The notes: generated by a model from the letters alone, not told the origin. A DNA stretch of 39,222 nucleotides from a virus (IMGVR_UViG_3300025778_000037:1-39222), one strand, 5' to 3'. Counted from the stretch's first letter, positions 1 through 7,288 are shown. Made by a program: numbers and translations.

Positions 1-593
1 GTGAGGGTTTGCTCCTCCTCGTCGCGGAATTCTTCGATCTGCTCGGTCAACTGCCAGTTCATGAAATCGCGCTTGCGCTCAGCTTTGTTAGTCTTGTCCT
101 CTGTCACTTCGCCGTTGATCTTGGTCTTGACAGGGCCATCCGCAGGGAACAGCTCCTTGATCGCACGCGCAGAAAAGTCGATGCACGCCTCAGCCATAAC
201 AGGATGCACGACTCGCGAAGCACCCATGAACTGCGCACCACCGGGGGCGTCATGCCCCAGCCCAGTCCTACGCAACCCCTCTTCGTACTGTTTGTCTCGC
301 GCTTCACGGGCTTCCTTGTCTTTCTCAATGAGGTCGATATACTTCATCGCGACTTCAGACAAGCGCCACGAGTCGATGTCCTCTGCCATGTTCGCATAGA
401 ACGATGGTGACTCGTCAGGTGTCTTCAGGTCGTCGAGGCGGACAATCGCCGATCCGTCTTCGAGCTCCTCGACTTCCTGCTGCGCGTCCTCGCTGAATAT
501 GTCAGCCAGTGGATCGTCTGCAAAGTCCTCTTCGTCGCTGATACCATCGATGTGACGGTTGAAGTCTTGAGGGATAGGATATTCAGTCGCCAT
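1..593 (-). CDS. phage portal protein, N-terminal part (cut by window edge)
   Basis: The reading frame opens with ATG at 593 and stays open to the window edge, so 197 residues are visible and the C-terminal bulk is missing. An acidic N-terminus is followed by a segment rich in charged residues (IEKDKEAREARDKQYEEGL), then ASRVVHPVMAEACIDFSARA and KELFPADGPVKTKINGE. This resembles the start of portal proteins in freshwater and marine tailed phages. The portal is the dodecameric ring at the packaging vertex. The start overlaps the stop of the upstream gene as TAATG, and the order TerS, TerL, multi-domain protein, portal supports the call. A different head protein cannot be excluded from the N-terminus alone. 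Confidence 0.75.
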   Translation of the reverse strand, partial: MATEYPIPQDFNRHIDGISDEEDFADDPLADIFSEDAQQEVEELEDGSAIVRLDDLKTPDESPSFYANMAEDIDSWRLSEVAMKYIDLIEKDKEAREARDKQYEEGLRRTGLGHDAPGGAQFMGASRVVHPVMAEACIDFSARAIKELFPADGPVKTKINGEVTEDKTNKAERKRDFMNWQLTEQIEEFRDEEEQTL

Positions 594-3220
594 TATTTAG
601 CCTTTGATAGTTCGTGACGCATTGCGTCTAATGAGTCAGCGAAGGATACTTTGCCGCCGTGGGCTTTTAAAAGATCAGTTGATTCTTTTTCCATAGGATC
701 AAATGCAGCAAATTTTGATCGAACTTGTTTGGGGTGGAATGGGATAACAACCTGATGTCCTTCGCCGCCACCTTTTCCGCCAACGTCAATAATTCCATCA
801 TGTCCAAGTTGTTTTAATGCGTTAGTAACTTTGTCAGGTATTGATGTCCAAACATAAGAATTTTTACCTTCGTTTATATCTTTTTGTAATTCATCAACCC
901 ATTGTTTTGGAGTGTAATGTGATTCTTTTGCCCACTGATCTGCGCCAATTTTTAATTTTGTTCTGTCGTTTTTAAATTGTTCTTTTAAAAAAGGTATGAC
1001 ATTGTTAGTGAGATGCTCTACATCCGATGTAATCAATGGCTGATCCATCCTAACCTTTCCTGTAAGTACTCCTTGCGCTGCTGTCCAAGGCGCATTAGTT
1101 TGACTTATTTCGTATGGATAACCTGCAACTTTAAATATTTTTGATAAATCTTCAGGATTGTCATACAGTTCACCAGACTCTCCCCAAAGATTTCTTAACG
1201 CTGCCAATGGATTTCCACGCTCTTCTTGCAATACATGATCAAGATGCCGCTTATCGGCAATGCTTGCATTAGATCCTTCAGGATGCAAAGTAAATGCACC
1301 AGATGCTTCTTTGGGATTTTCATATCCTGTTCTGTAATAACCACTTAATATTTTTTTCTTTTGATCTGGTAACAAATAATGCCAGCTTTGCTCAACAGTA
1401 ATTAGATTTTTTCCTTTTATTCCCAAATCTTTAGGATTGACTTGAAAATAATTTGCCATATTTCCTTCGTCATACATTGAAGTATCGGCTTTACTTGTTG
1501 CGTATTTTGATGCCAATTCAGGTTTATCTGTTCCATATGGCATTGGACCAGATGTGGCACGTTTTGGATCAAGCCCTTTCCCCTCTAACAATCTATCTAA
1601 TCTTTTCGTTCCATGTAAATAATCATAATAATTTTGTGCTGCAAGGCGATCTTGAGCTGTATTCTCTGGGTGCAATCCCAACCCGCCTTGTTCAATAGGT
1701 AATGCCGCATTACGCTGTGCTGTTTGATGAGCAATTTTAACTGGAGTTAATAACTTACCACCTGATGTAGGTGGCGCAGCATACGATGCCGGAGCAACCA
1801 TGCCGGGCATCCTACCTTGCAAATACATCTCAGCCGCCATCGCCGCGGTATCTTTGATCTCTGGCAATGCACGACTAGCCATGTACCTAGCGGCACCCGG
1901 TATTGCGTGCAGCTCACCCGTCTTTCCAATCAGCCCCATCGTTGGATCAAGGCCCATCGAAGAGCCTGTCAAGTGCTCAACACCTGAGAACAGGTCACCG
2001 ATCGCCTTAATGACGTGGCCTTGACCGCGGCCACGAGATACCTGATCCTGCGCAAAGTCTATGTCGGACATCCGGTCGGGCTTGATGCCTGAGTCCAATT
2101 GCCTGTTCAAGTCAGCCATGCGTAAGTCATAACTTGTCTGCGGATTAGGCTTAACCTGACCTGACTCATCAAGCAACGGAACACCCAGCGCAGTATAGGC
2201 TTGTGATGCAGGCTTTCTGTTCACGCTGAACGCATTGGTGTCGGGCGCTCTCTCAAGCGAAATACCATCATATGGCATGTCAACTACGCCACCACGATCC
2301 ATGTGCGCTATGCCGCCAGATGCCATACGTTGCGGCTGGTTCATAACCGCCAGCTTAGCCAGATCGAGGTTGAGCATCTCGTTGGCTTGCGGATCGCGCA
2401 CGGTGTCCTTGATCGCCTCGACCGCAGGGGTTTGCGTGTCGGTGATCATCCCACCGTCGGCAAACCCCATCACGCGCTTAACTTTGTCAATATACGACTC
2501 ATTGTTAGGTACGAATGTCCCAGTGTCTGGCGTGATGCTGTTCACACCCGGCATCGCCTTTGTGTAATAGTCGCGCTGCGCGGCCTGATCAGGAAACAGT
2601 GCGCGGCCTTCAGGTGAGTTGATAAAATCACCACCCTCTGCAGCCACGTTGTGCGCTCGGGAGTTGATGTTCGCCCATGCCTCGAGCGGATTGTCAAACC
2701 TGTTTGCGGACGGGAATACACTATTTCGCATTTCAGGCGACAGATACCGAGCGCGTTCGAGAATGTCGTTGTCTTTGCTAAGGTCCACGCCTGCACGGTT
2801 GTTCATCTGCAGCGTGTGGGTTAGCTCATGCGGCACGGTGTTGAACGCCTCTTGCATGTTCTGGACGACGGCCTTGTTAGGCGCCGACTTGTCAACGTAG
2901 CCAGCCATGTTGCTGTTGTTGATGTTGAATTCTAAGTTGGCCCGATCATACGGGCTAAGTGACTCGAGCCAGCGATCAGGGTTGCTCGACTGGTTCGCGG
3001 CCTGCAGCAAACGGATTGCCTCTTGTTGCGTCTGGCTCATGCGCCCGGGGTAATACCTGCCGCCAGCGACGATACGGTCCAGCTCCTTACGATTGCCACC
3101 GATCTCAGCCATGATATCAGCCAGCGTAGGCTTAGACTGCGGCTTCAAGTCGTTGATGTCGTCTTCCATGGCACGCTCGGTTGCACTTTTTTGTTTGGCT
3201 GGAGTCGGCATAAGCGTCAC
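593..3220 (-). CDS. large multi-domain (polyvalent-type) protein: zincin-like protease plus ADP-ribosyltransferase-like domain
   Basis: This 875-residue protein lies between TerL and portal. Near residues 131-135 it has HELTH, an HExxH zinc-binding motif, followed by a possible third ligand in PLEAWAN (E180), which fits a gluzincin-like metallopeptidase. The middle (about 250-320) carries FADGG and MASGG motifs also common in phage virion proteins. From about residue 525 there is an ADP-ribosyltransferase-like fold: YLHGTKRL, then GPMPYGTDKPELASKYA, and near the end DGIIDVGG and QVRSKFAAFDP. Such combinations are known from polyvalent proteins, thought to enter the cell with phage or plasmid DNA and act on host targets. 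The listed start is a GTG overlapping the TerL stop; an ATG at 3211 is an alternative. DNA encoding residues beyond about 490 is clearly AT-richer than the rest. Domain calls rest on motifs; activity is inferred. Confidence 0.7.
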   Translation of the reverse strand: MTLMPTPAKQKSATERAMEDDINDLKPQSKPTLADIMAEIGGNRKELDRIVAGGRYYPGRMSQTQQEAIRLLQAANQSSNPDRWLESLSPYDRANLEFNINNSNMAGYVDKSAPNKAVVQNMQEAFNTVPHELTHTLQMNNRAGVDLSKDNDILERARYLSPEMRNSVFPSANRFDNPLEAWANINSRAHNVAAEGGDFINSPEGRALFPDQAAQRDYYTKAMPGVNSITPDTGTFVPNNESYIDKVKRVMGFADGGMITDTQTPAVEAIKDTVRDPQANEMLNLDLAKLAVMNQPQRMASGGIAHMDRGGVVDMPYDGISLERAPDTNAFSVNRKPASQAYTALGVPLLDESGQVKPNPQTSYDLRMADLNRQLDSGIKPDRMSDIDFAQDQVSRGRGQGHVIKAIGDLFSGVEHLTGSSMGLDPTMGLIGKTGELHAIPGAARYMASRALPEIKDTAAMAAEMYLQGRMPGMVAPASYAAPPTSGGKLLTPVKIAHQTAQRNAALPIEQGGLGLHPENTAQDRLAAQNYYDYLHGTKRLDRLLEGKGLDPKRATSGPMPYGTDKPELASKYATSKADTSMYDEGNMANYFQVNPKDLGIKGKNLITVEQSWHYLLPDQKKKILSGYYRTGYENPKEASGAFTLHPEGSNASIADKRHLDHVLQEERGNPLAALRNLWGESGELYDNPEDLSKIFKVAGYPYEISQTNAPWTAAQGVLTGKVRMDQPLITSDVEHLTNNVIPFLKEQFKNDRTKLKIGADQWAKESHYTPKQWVDELQKDINEGKNSYVWTSIPDKVTNALKQLGHDGIIDVGGKGGGEGHQVVIPFHPKQVRSKFAAFDPMEKESTDLLKAHGGKVSFADSLDAMRHELSKAK

Positions 3221-4653
3221 ATGGCGTAAGGGTTGCCCCGCTTGATGCGGGTTTCGTCGACGTAATCGCTATCATCATAATGCGGTTCGGGATCAATGTC
3301 CAGATATCCTGAATCCCTCAGATACCTTAGTGCCTGACTCATCGTATCAACGTAGTCGTCGTGATTCGTCTCAGGAAACGAGCAGACCTGCTGCACGAAT
3401 GGCTCCGCCCAATCCCTGATGTATCCCTTGCGCTTAGTCGACTCAGGTAGGTACACGCGACCAGCCGCGATGATGTTCGAGATCAGGTGGACACGCTGCA
3501 CCTTGTCGAGCTTGCCCGGATTGTATCCTCGCACCTGCACATGCGCCCTACCTAAGTCTTGGATCAGTGACTGACCTGACGCCTTTTCCTCGATCAGCAC
3601 GAGGTCGACGCGCTTGCCCGGTTCCCCATACACCGCCGTGTAATCCTCCAGCAGCTTGGGCTTTAGGTCAGGGTAGGCGAGGTGCTCGCTCCAGCAGTCG
3701 ATCAGCATCGCGCACAGTGGGCGGTCTAGCGGCTTGAATATCCCCCACACCGAGCACGCAGTCGGATCACCAGTCGTGCGCTCGGTGTACGCAGTATCAT
3801 AGCTCTGTAGGACGTACTCAAACTGAGGGAACTCGCGCTCCGATGGCCAAAGTCTAAACCAGTCACGGTTGATGATCCCGCCTTCCTCTGGATCGATGAT
3901 CTCAGCATAAATTTCTTGCCTACCAATTTTCGTGCCTTCATAGCTAAGAATCTGCTCCCTGAATGATGGTGCGAGGTTGTCGATGTTCGAGTAGGTCGAG
4001 GCGGTGGTCACCACCACGTTGTCGCCGTCGCGCTCAATGAGCTCCATGATGAGCTCCTTCGGCTTAGGCGTCGTCGTCGCCAGTATGCGCGTATGCTCCC
4101 CCAGTCGCACCGAGAACATGATCATGTCCCACGCCTCTCTGAGGTACTCCCACGCTGCGAGCTCATCGAGCCATGCGCCGTGATACTGACCGCCACGGAA
4201 GCGCTCGGGCTCGGAGCTCGGCACACCCTTGATGAGCGAGCCATTGATCAGCCTGAGCTCGTGGTACGACTTGTTGTAGTCCTTGATCAGCTCTGGCGGG
4301 ATCACGTTGAGCAGACCTGAGTCACCCTCATAGCAGGTGGCACGCACGTCTGCCGAGGTGGGGGCGGAGACCAGCCAGCGGGTGTTGGGCATCTCCCACG
4401 CCCACCAGCCGATCTGCTCCGCTGCGACGCGAGTCTTGCCTGCTCCTCGTCCTGCCAGTAGCAGCCAGATCGACCACCAGTCGCCTGACGGTAGTATTTG
4501 GTGTGGGTGTGCGGACGATAGCCACTTCAGCCGCCAGTGGAACGATATCCGCTGGATGTCGGTCGCCTTGAGGTACATCTCGCGGAATTCAGGGCTCTTG
4601 AATAGCTTGATCGATTCCGCAAGCGTGGAGTCCGACTCCACTTCACTCTTCAT
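3217..4653 (-). CDS. terL: terminase large subunit (packaging ATPase/nuclease)
   Basis: The 478-residue protein has a Walker A motif GRGAGKT (residues 68-74), a Walker B-like AWLDELAAW (D163, E164), a coupling-type motif ATTTPKP (about 192-198), and a C-terminal RNase H-like nuclease with SYDTAY (D286) and LIEEKASG (about 353-360). It pumps DNA into the prohead through the portal and cuts the concatemer. The frame is open up to a TTG at 4677, but the ATG at 4653 has an AGG Shine-Dalgarno core about 6 nt upstream, so I chose that start. It overlaps the small subunit by 11 bp. The nuclease and ATPase residues appear intact. Confidence 0.95.
   Translation of the reverse strand: MKSEVESDSTLAESIKLFKSPEFREMYLKATDIQRISFHWRLKWLSSAHPHQILPSGDWWSIWLLLAGRGAGKTRVAAEQIGWWAWEMPNTRWLVSAPTSADVRATCYEGDSGLLNVIPPELIKDYNKSYHELRLINGSLIKGVPSSEPERFRGGQYHGAWLDELAAWEYLREAWDMIMFSVRLGEHTRILATTTPKPKELIMELIERDGDNVVVTTASTYSNIDNLAPSFREQILSYEGTKIGRQEIYAEIIDPEEGGIINRDWFRLWPSEREFPQFEYVLQSYDTAYTERTTGDPTACSVWGIFKPLDRPLCAMLIDCWSEHLAYPDLKPKLLEDYTAVYGEPGKRVDLVLIEEKASGQSLIQDLGRAHVQVRGYNPGKLDKVQRVHLISNIIAAGRVYLPESTKRKGYIRDWAEPFVQQVCSFPETNHDDYVDTMSQALRYLRDSGYLDIDPEPHYDDSDYVDETRIKRGNPYAM
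4625..4641. repeat. 17-bp palindrome, copy 1 of 2 (GTGGAGTCCGACTCCAC)
   Basis: A near-perfect inverted repeat (7-bp arms, 3-bp centre) at the start of terL coding sequence. The identical 17-mer, in the other orientation, is in the untranslated leader at 8188-8204. Here it encodes part of VESDST, so it may be a coincidence of coding sequence. Confidence 0.6.
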
Positions 4654-5116
4654 TCTGTACCTGCAGCTTGCGCTCAAGGTTGGTCAGCGCGATGTCGAGC
4701 ACGTTGACCGTGGTCTCGGTCTGGACGGGATTCTCTTTGTCGCCAGCCACGAACGTCTTGTCGCCATACTTACGGGGATTCCACTTCGCCAGCAGCTTCA
4801 GGCGGAGCTCCACGCGATTTTTTTGCCACTGGACGAACGCGCTATCCATCTTGCCACCGTCGACACGCTCAGGCTCTTGATCAAGGATAGCCAGCGCATC
4901 CTCAGCGATTGCGTCAGTGCCGAGCTCTCTAGCTTGCGCGAAGCGTGCGGAAAGCGTTTCGTCTCTTCGCAGCCAATCATAGAACGTCGTCCAGCTCGGC
5001 TTATCCTCCTCCCTGCATATCTCCCGCAGCGGTGTACCGTTCGCTACCCTCTCGCATATCTCTGCGACGAGCTCTTCCGTGTACTTGGTGGGTCTTCCTA
5101 TTTTCTTGCCAGCCAT
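4643..5116 (-). CDS. terS: terminase small subunit
   Basis: The 157-residue protein begins with a basic GRPTKYTEE segment and a helix-turn-helix (about residues 14-52, ending in TTFYDWLRRD), followed by acidic helices and the WNPRKYGDKT region. This matches terminase small subunits that recognise phage DNA and load the large subunit. It lies directly upstream of and overlaps terL. A GAGAG sequence precedes the ATG. Its DNA target (pac or cos) is not identifiable, though the gene-free region at 5554-6383 is a natural candidate. Confidence 0.88.
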   Translation of the reverse strand: MAGKKIGRPTKYTEELVAEICERVANGTPLREICREEDKPSWTTFYDWLRRDETLSARFAQARELGTDAIAEDALAILDQEPERVDGGKMDSAFVQWQKNRVELRLKLLAKWNPRKYGDKTFVAGDKENPVQTETTVNVLDIALTNLERKLQVQNEE

Positions 5117-5125
5117 AGCTTTCTC

Positions 5126-5356
5126 TCAAAGCGGATGTGATACCCGCGATTGTAGCGACCTTCGTGGTTTGGGACTACCCCCCTTGTTCCATTGTATCCA
5201 CCTTACCTCGCAGGAGTGGCATAGCTCCCTTGATGCTTTGTTGTTTTGGATTTCTCGAGAACCCGCCTCGTTGTCGTTGAGGAAGCCACAGAACGTGTTC
5301 TCACCATCCCAGATGTGAGCGATCCTGCCTGTACGCCTGTCGTAGAAGTATTTCAT
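5126..5356 (-). CDS. small hypothetical protein
   Basis: The 76-residue product is not recognised. It starts MKYFYDRRTGRIAHIWDGE and has a CxxC (LCHSCEVRW) with one further cysteine, so a small metal-binding fold is possible. Its ATG overlaps the stop of the preceding Lar-like gene (ATGA), with an AAAGGG ribosome site upstream. It ends 10 bp before terS. Position suggests expression with the packaging genes. The Arg-rich C-terminus could be read-on sequence. Confidence 0.6.
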   Translation of the reverse strand: MKYFYDRRTGRIAHIWDGENTFCGFLNDNEAGSREIQNNKASRELCHSCEVRWIQWNKGGSPKPRRSLQSRVSHPL

Positions 5357-5553
5357 TCCTTAACCCTTTTATTCCATATTCCAGCAGCGCCATCAGGATC
5401 AGGTTGAATCCAGTGCGTTGCCCCACATTCATAATTCTTGCACCTCACGCGCCAGCCTGTCCCCTTGTTCATCGGTTCTAGCGTTGCTGCGCTTTCGCAG
5501 AGTGGACACGGCTTGAGCTCGTGGGTCAGTTGTGTAAGTACGTTCGCTTTCAT
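5353..5553 (-). CDS. Lar-like zinc-ribbon protein (restriction-alleviation family)
   Basis: The 66-residue protein has two cysteine pairs, LKPCPLCESAA and RVRCKNYECGATHW, followed by GAAGIWNKR. This is the layout of Lar-like zinc-ribbon proteins (KPCPFCG ... WN.R), common in phages and named after the Rac-prophage Lar protein that alleviates type I restriction. Most family members are untested. The frame is open to 5628, but the ATG at 5553 has AAGGA 5 nt upstream and gives a family-sized protein. It is the first gene after the structured non-coding region, so it may head the packaging operon. Confidence 0.72.
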   Translation of the reverse strand: MKANVLTQLTHELKPCPLCESAATLEPMNKGTGWRVRCKNYECGATHWIQPDPDGAAGIWNKRVKE

Positions 5554-5953
5554 CGCCATCCTTATTATGCAGACTAGGAAACAGTACGGAGTGATGGACA
5601 AAACTCCCCCAAGGGTGACCGTAGCCATCCCTCGAGGTGTTCCGTATGCTGACTGAGGTATCCAGTGACTATCGCAACGGGCTGTGCTTATCGCTCATTA
5701 TTCCAGCACAACTGATCAGACTATCGCCCCCTAATGTGCGGAGACCCGATACCGCTCTGACCGAGCTTGTCATCACAGGGTGCTTTGTATTCAGCTCTCC
5801 CACCAGATTGATCTGATGGAGCTGCTCATCGCATGGTGCTACCTGTGACCGCTCTCAACTCCCACGGTTGCCACTTTCGTTTAGTTTGGCACTGTCACGC
5901 TTTGCTTGATCCAACACGGTTGACCCTGAACATCTCAAGCACTTCGGGAGAAT

Positions 5954-6072
5954 AAAAAAAGCCGCTTTAGTCTGCACCCCGTGGAACCCAGTCTTTGTGG
6001 GACTGACCCCCTTAACGGGGCGGGACGCATACTAAAGCGGCTTCATTCGTCGAGGTTCCAGCTCGACTACAT
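5954..6072 (-). ncRNA. putative small RNA / terminated leader, Y-shaped with U7 tail
   Basis: Transcription from the promoter at 6079-6106 would start near 6072. The RNA opens with a perfect hairpin GTCGAG-N7-CTCGAC (6067-6049). Then 6043-6021 pairs with 5981-5959 in a 23-position stem with a single mismatch, enclosing two hairpins: CCCC-GTTAA-GGGG (6020-6008) and CAGTC-N7-GACTG (6005-5989). It ends in U7 (5960-5954). Two pairs of the stem are G-U only on the minus strand and would be mismatches on the plus strand, so the minus RNA is the folded species. It may be a stand-alone sRNA or a leader cut short by a regulated terminator, like the lambda 6S RNA ahead of the late genes. Confidence 0.6.
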
Positions 6073-6078
6073 GCCTAC

Positions 6079-6106
6079 ATTTTACTACTCTGACAGCCTA
6101 TGTCAA
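6079..6106 (-). promoter_or_regulatory. sigma70-type promoter ahead of the structured RNA
   Basis: On the minus strand there is TTGACA (6106-6101), a 16-bp spacer and TAAAAT (6084-6079). The -35 box is perfect and the -10 box matches five of six. It lies between two leftward terminators, about 520 bp ahead of the Lar-like gene, and is the best promoter I find for the packaging genes. Confidence 0.65.
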
Positions 6107-6146
6107 ATGATTTGTGAGCTCCCATAAAGCAGGGTTTTAGTCAAAG

Positions 6147-6180
6147 AAAAAAAACCACGCCAAGTCGCTAACACTCTGGC
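6147..6180 (-). terminator. intrinsic terminator at the end of the leftward early transcript
   Basis: On the minus strand a 7-bp stem with one bulged base (GCCA-AGT arms, 6180-6159, loop GTTAGCG) is followed 4 nt later by eight U (6154-6147). It lies downstream of the last early gene and upstream of the promoter at 6079-6106, so it would separate early from late transcription. Confidence 0.55.
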
Positions 6181-6191
6181 ACTCACACGGC

Positions 6192-6292
6192 TGGGGACTG
6201 ACTGTCTAACCAGTCTCATTCAGCGTTGCCTAGGACGCTGACTTTCTGTTGGCGGGTCTACCAAGTCTTGCGGACTCAGGCTTCAATCCCCA
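6192..6292 (-). other. cloverleaf-like RNA structure of unknown function
   Basis: On the minus strand TGGGGATTG (6292-6284) pairs with CAGTCCCCA (6200-6192). Inside are three hairpins: CTGAGTC-N5-GACTTGG (6279-6261), TCAGCGT-N8-ACGCTGA (6241-6220) and GACTG-N6-CAGTC (6215-6200; it shares one base with the closing stem). The closing stem and the first hairpin include G-U pairs that exist only in the minus-strand RNA. It does not fit a tRNA: there is no standard T arm, anticodon loop or CCA end. It sits just upstream of a terminator. Confidence 0.45.
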
Positions 6293-6383
6293 TGCGTGTT
6301 TGCTGGTTGGTGGTGTCAGCATTTTAACATTAAATGGCGGTTACGTTTATCCGCCGTCTGCTGTGACAGACCGAGATTCAATT

Positions 6384-6467
6384 TTACACAAAAGCCAGCA
6401 TTAACATCAATGCGGCGAACAATACCGCACCAACCGACCACCACACAATATCTGCCAGCCTGCTCAT
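6384..6467 (-). CDS. 27-residue single-pass membrane peptide
   Basis: The product starts MSRLADIVWWSVG and continues as an unbroken hydrophobic stretch to the end (LFAALMLMLAFV), so it is almost entirely one membrane helix. Its ATG overlaps the TGA of the preceding gene (ATGA), as is usual in this operon, which argues that it is translated. It is the last gene before the non-coding region. Function is unknown; toxin-like, accessory holin-like or complex-bound roles are all possible. Confidence 0.5.
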   Translation of the reverse strand: MSRLADIVWWSVGAVLFAALMLMLAFV

Positions 6468-6766
6468 GCATCCACCTCGTTTGTGATCGCGAGGATTTGG
6501 TTGATCTTTTCCTGCAGGCTTGTGATCTTGGCGGTCGACGATGCCTTGACCTCTTCGATCTCTGTTTTGATCGCCTCGACTGCCAACTTGGTAATCGTAG
6601 ATGCGTCATAAAAGCTGATTGTCATCTCAGCCTCACCGATAGCTGTGTAACCCATATTCTCGTATCCCTCGCCAAAATTAAACCACTCCTGTGCCTCTGG
6701 CGTGTGAAGCTCGTTCATTTTGACATAATGACGACCCGTCTCGGTCAACCATACTTTTGTCTTCAT
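6464..6766 (-). CDS. small hypothetical protein with C-terminal coiled coil
   Basis: The 100-residue product has a mixed N-terminal half (MKTKVWLTETGRHYVKMNEL) and a long C-terminal helix (about 58-97) with heptad-like spacing. The frame is open to 6832, but the ATG at 6766 has GGAG 8 nt upstream and follows the preceding stop by one base. I do not recognise the family. It belongs to a run of four small genes driven by the promoter at 7260-7288. Confidence 0.65.
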   Translation of the reverse strand: MKTKVWLTETGRHYVKMNELHTPEAQEWFNFGEGYENMGYTAIGEAEMTISFYDASTITKLAVEAIKTEIEEVKASSTAKITSLQEKINQILAITNEVDA

Positions 6767-6767
6767 T

Positions 6768-6992
6768 TTAAATCTCCAGTGCGTTGTTTGAATTGCGTTT
6801 TGAAAGTTTGAGCTGGCGCTCGCGTAAGGCATCGATCTCCGCCCAGAGCTTGATGTAATACGGGTCGTCGGTCGATTTGTCGCGGAAGCATTCGAGCGTC
6901 TCGTATGCGTCCTTCATAGCTGCAGCGCAGGCTTCTACGCTGTAGTTCTTGAACTTGTTGGTGAACAGCAGGTGAAGCTCGCCGTAGGTCAT
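6768..6992 (-). CDS. small hypothetical protein
   Basis: A 74-residue mostly helical protein (MTYGELHLLFTNKFKNY...). It follows the preceding gene by 2 bp with an AGAGGG ribosome site. It has two cysteines, not arranged as a zinc motif. No function can be assigned; the tight spacing shows it is part of the operon. Confidence 0.6.
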   Translation of the reverse strand: MTYGELHLLFTNKFKNYSVEACAAAMKDAYETLECFRDKSTDDPYYIKLWAEIDALRERQLKLSKRNSNNALEI

Positions 6993-6994
6993 GA

Positions 6995-7225
6995 TTAAGC
7001 CCTCTCTGCAATTTCGGATTCAATAGCGGCGATCATTGCTGGAGTCAGCTTGCGCTCGAGCCAGAGAGCACGACGACCGCGACGGTCGCACACCTCGAAT
7101 GACGAGACGACATAGCCACGCGCATCGATGTCCGACGGTGCGCTGTAGCCTTGACCAGCCACTACGTTCAGGGCTGTTACATCGATGATGCAGGGGATGC
7201 CTGCTACGCGAGATTGAAATTGCAT
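6995..7225 (-). CDS. small conserved phage protein
   Basis: The 76-residue product has an N-terminal MQFQSRVAGIPCIIDVTAL and C-terminal RRGRRALWLERKLTPAM. I recognise this pattern from small uncharacterised phage proteins. Its leader matches those of two other genes over 26 nt (CAGCGAA-N5-AAGGAAA-N4-ATG). It is the first gene after the promoter at 7260-7288. Function unknown. Confidence 0.7.
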   Translation of the reverse strand: MQFQSRVAGIPCIIDVTALNVVAGQGYSAPSDIDARGYVVSSFEVCDRRGRRALWLERKLTPAMIAAIESEIAERA

Positions 7226-7248
7226 GGTGTTTCCTTGTAAATTCGCTG
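7223..7248 (-). promoter_or_regulatory. conserved 26-nt translation leader, copy 1
   Basis: CAGCGAA, 5 nt, AAGGAAA, 4 nt, ATG. The same layout and length occur at 8158-8183 and 14286-14311. The AAGGAAA is the ribosome site; CAGCGAA upstream of it is conserved for no obvious reason and could be a translation or processing signal. Confidence 0.6.
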
Positions 7249-7255
7249 TTGAAGC

Positions 7256-7288
7256 GTTAATTATATATTAACTAAAACGATAATGCAA
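7256..7288 (-). promoter_or_regulatory. promoter with GTTAA-N7-TTAAC operator over the -10 box
   Basis: Minus strand: TTGCAT (7288-7283), 17 bp, TATAAT (7265-7260, a perfect -10). A 17-bp inverted repeat GTTAA-N7-TTAAC (7256-7272) covers the -10 box, so a bound protein would block the polymerase. The same operator and arrangement occur at 14341-14357. Confidence 0.65.

Larger units (their letters stand above)
5554..6383. other. gene-free interval with dense RNA structure
   Basis: I find no convincing gene here on either strand; short frames lack ribosome sites and stops are frequent. This is unusual in a phage whose genes otherwise overlap. It holds, on the minus strand, a hairpin at 6336-6355, a cloverleaf-like fold at 6192-6292, terminators at 6147-6180 and 5954-6043, a promoter at 6079-6106, and a 10-bp hairpin with one bulge at 5797-5821 (GGAG closing CTCC, loop TCAA). 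In 5640-5950 I see little else, apart from CACGGTTG occurring twice (near 5870 and 5919). A packaging site or replication origin could also lie here. Confidence 0.7.

Noticed and set aside
4337-5140. Plus-strand frame of 267 codons opposite the terminase genes
   Set aside because: It is the mirror of two clear terminase genes, has no ribosome site context and no recognisable domain.
5640-5760. 34-codon minus-strand frame starting MTSSVRAVSG
   Set aside because: No ribosome site, no coupling and no resemblance to known proteins.
6192-6292. tRNA-like gene, because of a cloverleaf outline and a TTCAATC stretch
   Set aside because: Arm lengths, loop sizes and the lack of a paired T stem or anticodon loop rule out a tRNA on either strand.
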